Shown piece after piece: positions 63,143-64,000 of a DNA stretch of 64,000 nucleotides; the first letter of the stretch is position 1, and each line of letters begins with the position of its first letter. The notes below the pieces were generated by a model. That model did no database searches. It saw nothing but the letters and a program-made list of their open reading frames with translations, and had not been told where the DNA came from. Origin of the DNA: Paractinoplanes polyasparticus (GTDB lineage: Bacteria > Actinomycetota > Actinomycetes > Mycobacteriales > Micromonosporaceae); the NCBI RefSeq assembly GCF_019710575.1, contig NZ_JAHWFK010000051.1, positions 82,050 to 146,049 on the forward strand. Reading direction: 5' to 3'. The position numbers and the translations under genes are program-made.

Positions 63143-63356
63143 GCCCGGAGTTCGCCGAGGTCTGGAAGCGGCATGAGGTCGGGGTCGCGCACCACCTGGA
63201 CCTCAAGCGCTGCCGCCATGCCCAGTGGGCGAACTCGAACTGTACTCACAGCTCGTGATTGATCCGGACCAGGCTCAATGTCTCCTGCTGCTCACCGCGG
63301 TGCCCGGCACACCGAGCCACGAGAAACTCCAGCTCCTGTCGGCCGTACGGAACTGA
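63139..63356 (+). pseudogene. Remnant B of an MmyB-like regulator C-terminus, one base missing
   Basis: From GTG 63139 the frame reads SPEFAEVWKRHEVGVAHH to CRHAQ, matching the SxxFxxLWxRHDV part of MmyB-like regulators. Near 63225 one base is missing and the adjacent frame continues VGELELYSQLVIDPDQAQ and LLLLTAVPGTPSHEKLQLL, stopping at 63354-63356. Together this gives the last 73 residues of such a protein. It overlaps the stop of remnant A by 4 bases, so two related gene tails lie head to tail. Confidence 0.6.
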
Positions 63357-63385
63357 CCAGCCGAATGCAGCGTCGGCGTTGCTAT

Positions 63386-63547
63386 TTGGAGCGTGGCGAC
63401 GAAGCCGTAAGCGCCGAGGGCGGCGATGCCGGCGCCGATCCAGAGCAGGCCTTTGTGTTCGCGGATGCCTTGCCAGATGAGCCAGGCGCCGCCGATCTCG
63501 GCGATGGCGGCGACGACGAACAGCAGGATGGATCGGATGACCGTCAT
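63386..63547 (-). pseudogene. ynfA: 5' half of a YnfA (UPF0060) membrane protein gene
   Basis: From ATG 63547 the minus strand reads MTVIRSILLFVVAAIAEIGG, then AWLIWQGIREHK and GLLWIGAGIAALGAYGFVATLQ, the first half of YnfA/UPF0060 proteins (about 110 residues, four membrane helices). The similarity ends after about 54 residues, at the point where the regulator remnant ends on the other strand. The frame continues with unrelated residues to 63275. The second helical pair is missing, so it is a truncated gene. Confidence 0.7.
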
Positions 63548-63789
63548 GGGCGTATCGCAGCACATCGGCGGAATGCGGCCCTGGTAGGGGCAGCGCCGCC
63601 TCTGCCTCGCACCGCCGCACCCGGTGCCCGCCGCGGAGCGGCAGGGCGCAGCAGCCGGCACAGGCCAGCGCGGCAAGCCCGCCGGTGACCCTGCTGCGCC
63701 GCGGTGGCGGGTTGTCGATCCCCGGCTCGGGGTGGCCGGTGGAGGTGGGGTGACGGCAAGGGCTACTGGCACTCAACGCGTTCCGAATG

Positions 63790-63926
63790 AATCTGCCACT
63801 GACCATCCCGGGGGCCGGCTGCTGCTCATCGCTGGGCTCCTCACCCTCACCACGGTGGCCGCGGGCCTGGGGCCGGCAAGAAAGGCAGCTCGAACCAACC
63901 CGATCGCCGCTCTCGAAAGGAATTGA
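63790..63926 (+). pseudogene. C-terminal remnant of an FtsX-type ABC permease
   Basis: The last residues before the stop at 63926 read LLLIAGLLTLTTVAAGLGPA and RKAARTNPIAALERN. This is the last membrane helix and the conserved tail (P-A-R-x-A-A-R-x-x-P-x-x-A-L) of MacB/FtsX permeases; the permease at 17000-19480 ends comparably. Nothing upstream in the frame resembles the rest of a permease. The final 74 bases of the window hold no further feature. Confidence 0.65.
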
Positions 63927-64000
63927 GTTGCCCCCGCTTTGATGGAGCGGTGGTTACCTGCCGCCGGTCGGGGCAGGGGTGAGGTTATCTGGCTCGCTCT

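Overview
The window is very GC-rich, with dense coding on both strands, GTG/TTG starts, GGAGG ribosome sites and 4-base ATGA or GTGA overlaps. It carries DesK/NarL two-component pairs, PknB-type kinases, a MalT-like LuxR giant and an MmyB-type XRE regulator. This points to a filamentous actinomycete chromosome. Micromonosporaceae (Actinoplanes-like) is my best guess, from gene style only. I see no rRNA, tRNA, CRISPR array, replication origin or prophage.

Layout. 1-2.8 kb: the C-terminal end of a secreted or receptor protein, a collapsed luciferase-like monooxygenase, a quinone oxidoreductase, and a NarL-type response regulator behind a wrecked histidine kinase. 3-14.4 kb: redox and detoxification genes with local regulators (aldo/keto reductase, thioesterase, AraC, two short-chain/NmrA enzymes, LysR, TauE/SafE, DedA, NIPSNAP, FAD monooxygenase, CocE esterase). 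14.5-19.5 kb: a second NarL-type two-component system with a broken kinase, followed by a MacB/FtsX-type ABC exporter. The same 7-2-7 palindrome lies upstream of both units. 19.5-26.1 kb: remnants of an integrase and an IS605-type TnpB around a secreted alpha/beta hydrolase, a hypothetical gene and a Tat-exported amidase. 26.3-35.6 kb: receptor Ser/Thr kinase, acyltransferase, intact OmpR/HK pair, large S8 protease.

35.6-42.4 kb holds the most novel-looking unit: LysR, AraC, an orphan tryptophan-synthase beta chain, and one protein fusing fatty acyl-AMP ligase, carrier domain and a condensation/epimerization-like domain, all on the minus strand. It looks like a minimal acyl-amide biosynthetic locus. 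42.7-51.8 kb: small redox, cupin, VOC and SRPBCC genes with several regulators. 52-57.8 kb: a complete LacI-controlled sugar-uptake operon (binding protein, two permeases, GH1 beta-glycosidase) with clear operators. 58-64 kb: a diguanylate cyclase, then a gene graveyard of truncated sugar dehydrogenase, NTF2-like protein, two MmyB-type regulator tails, YnfA and an ABC permease tail.

The main theme is local gene decay that spares neighbours. Both NarL-type response regulators kept intact reading frames while their partner kinases lost internal segments and reading frame. Several broken genes are invisible in any single frame and were recovered by joining adjacent frames by eye.
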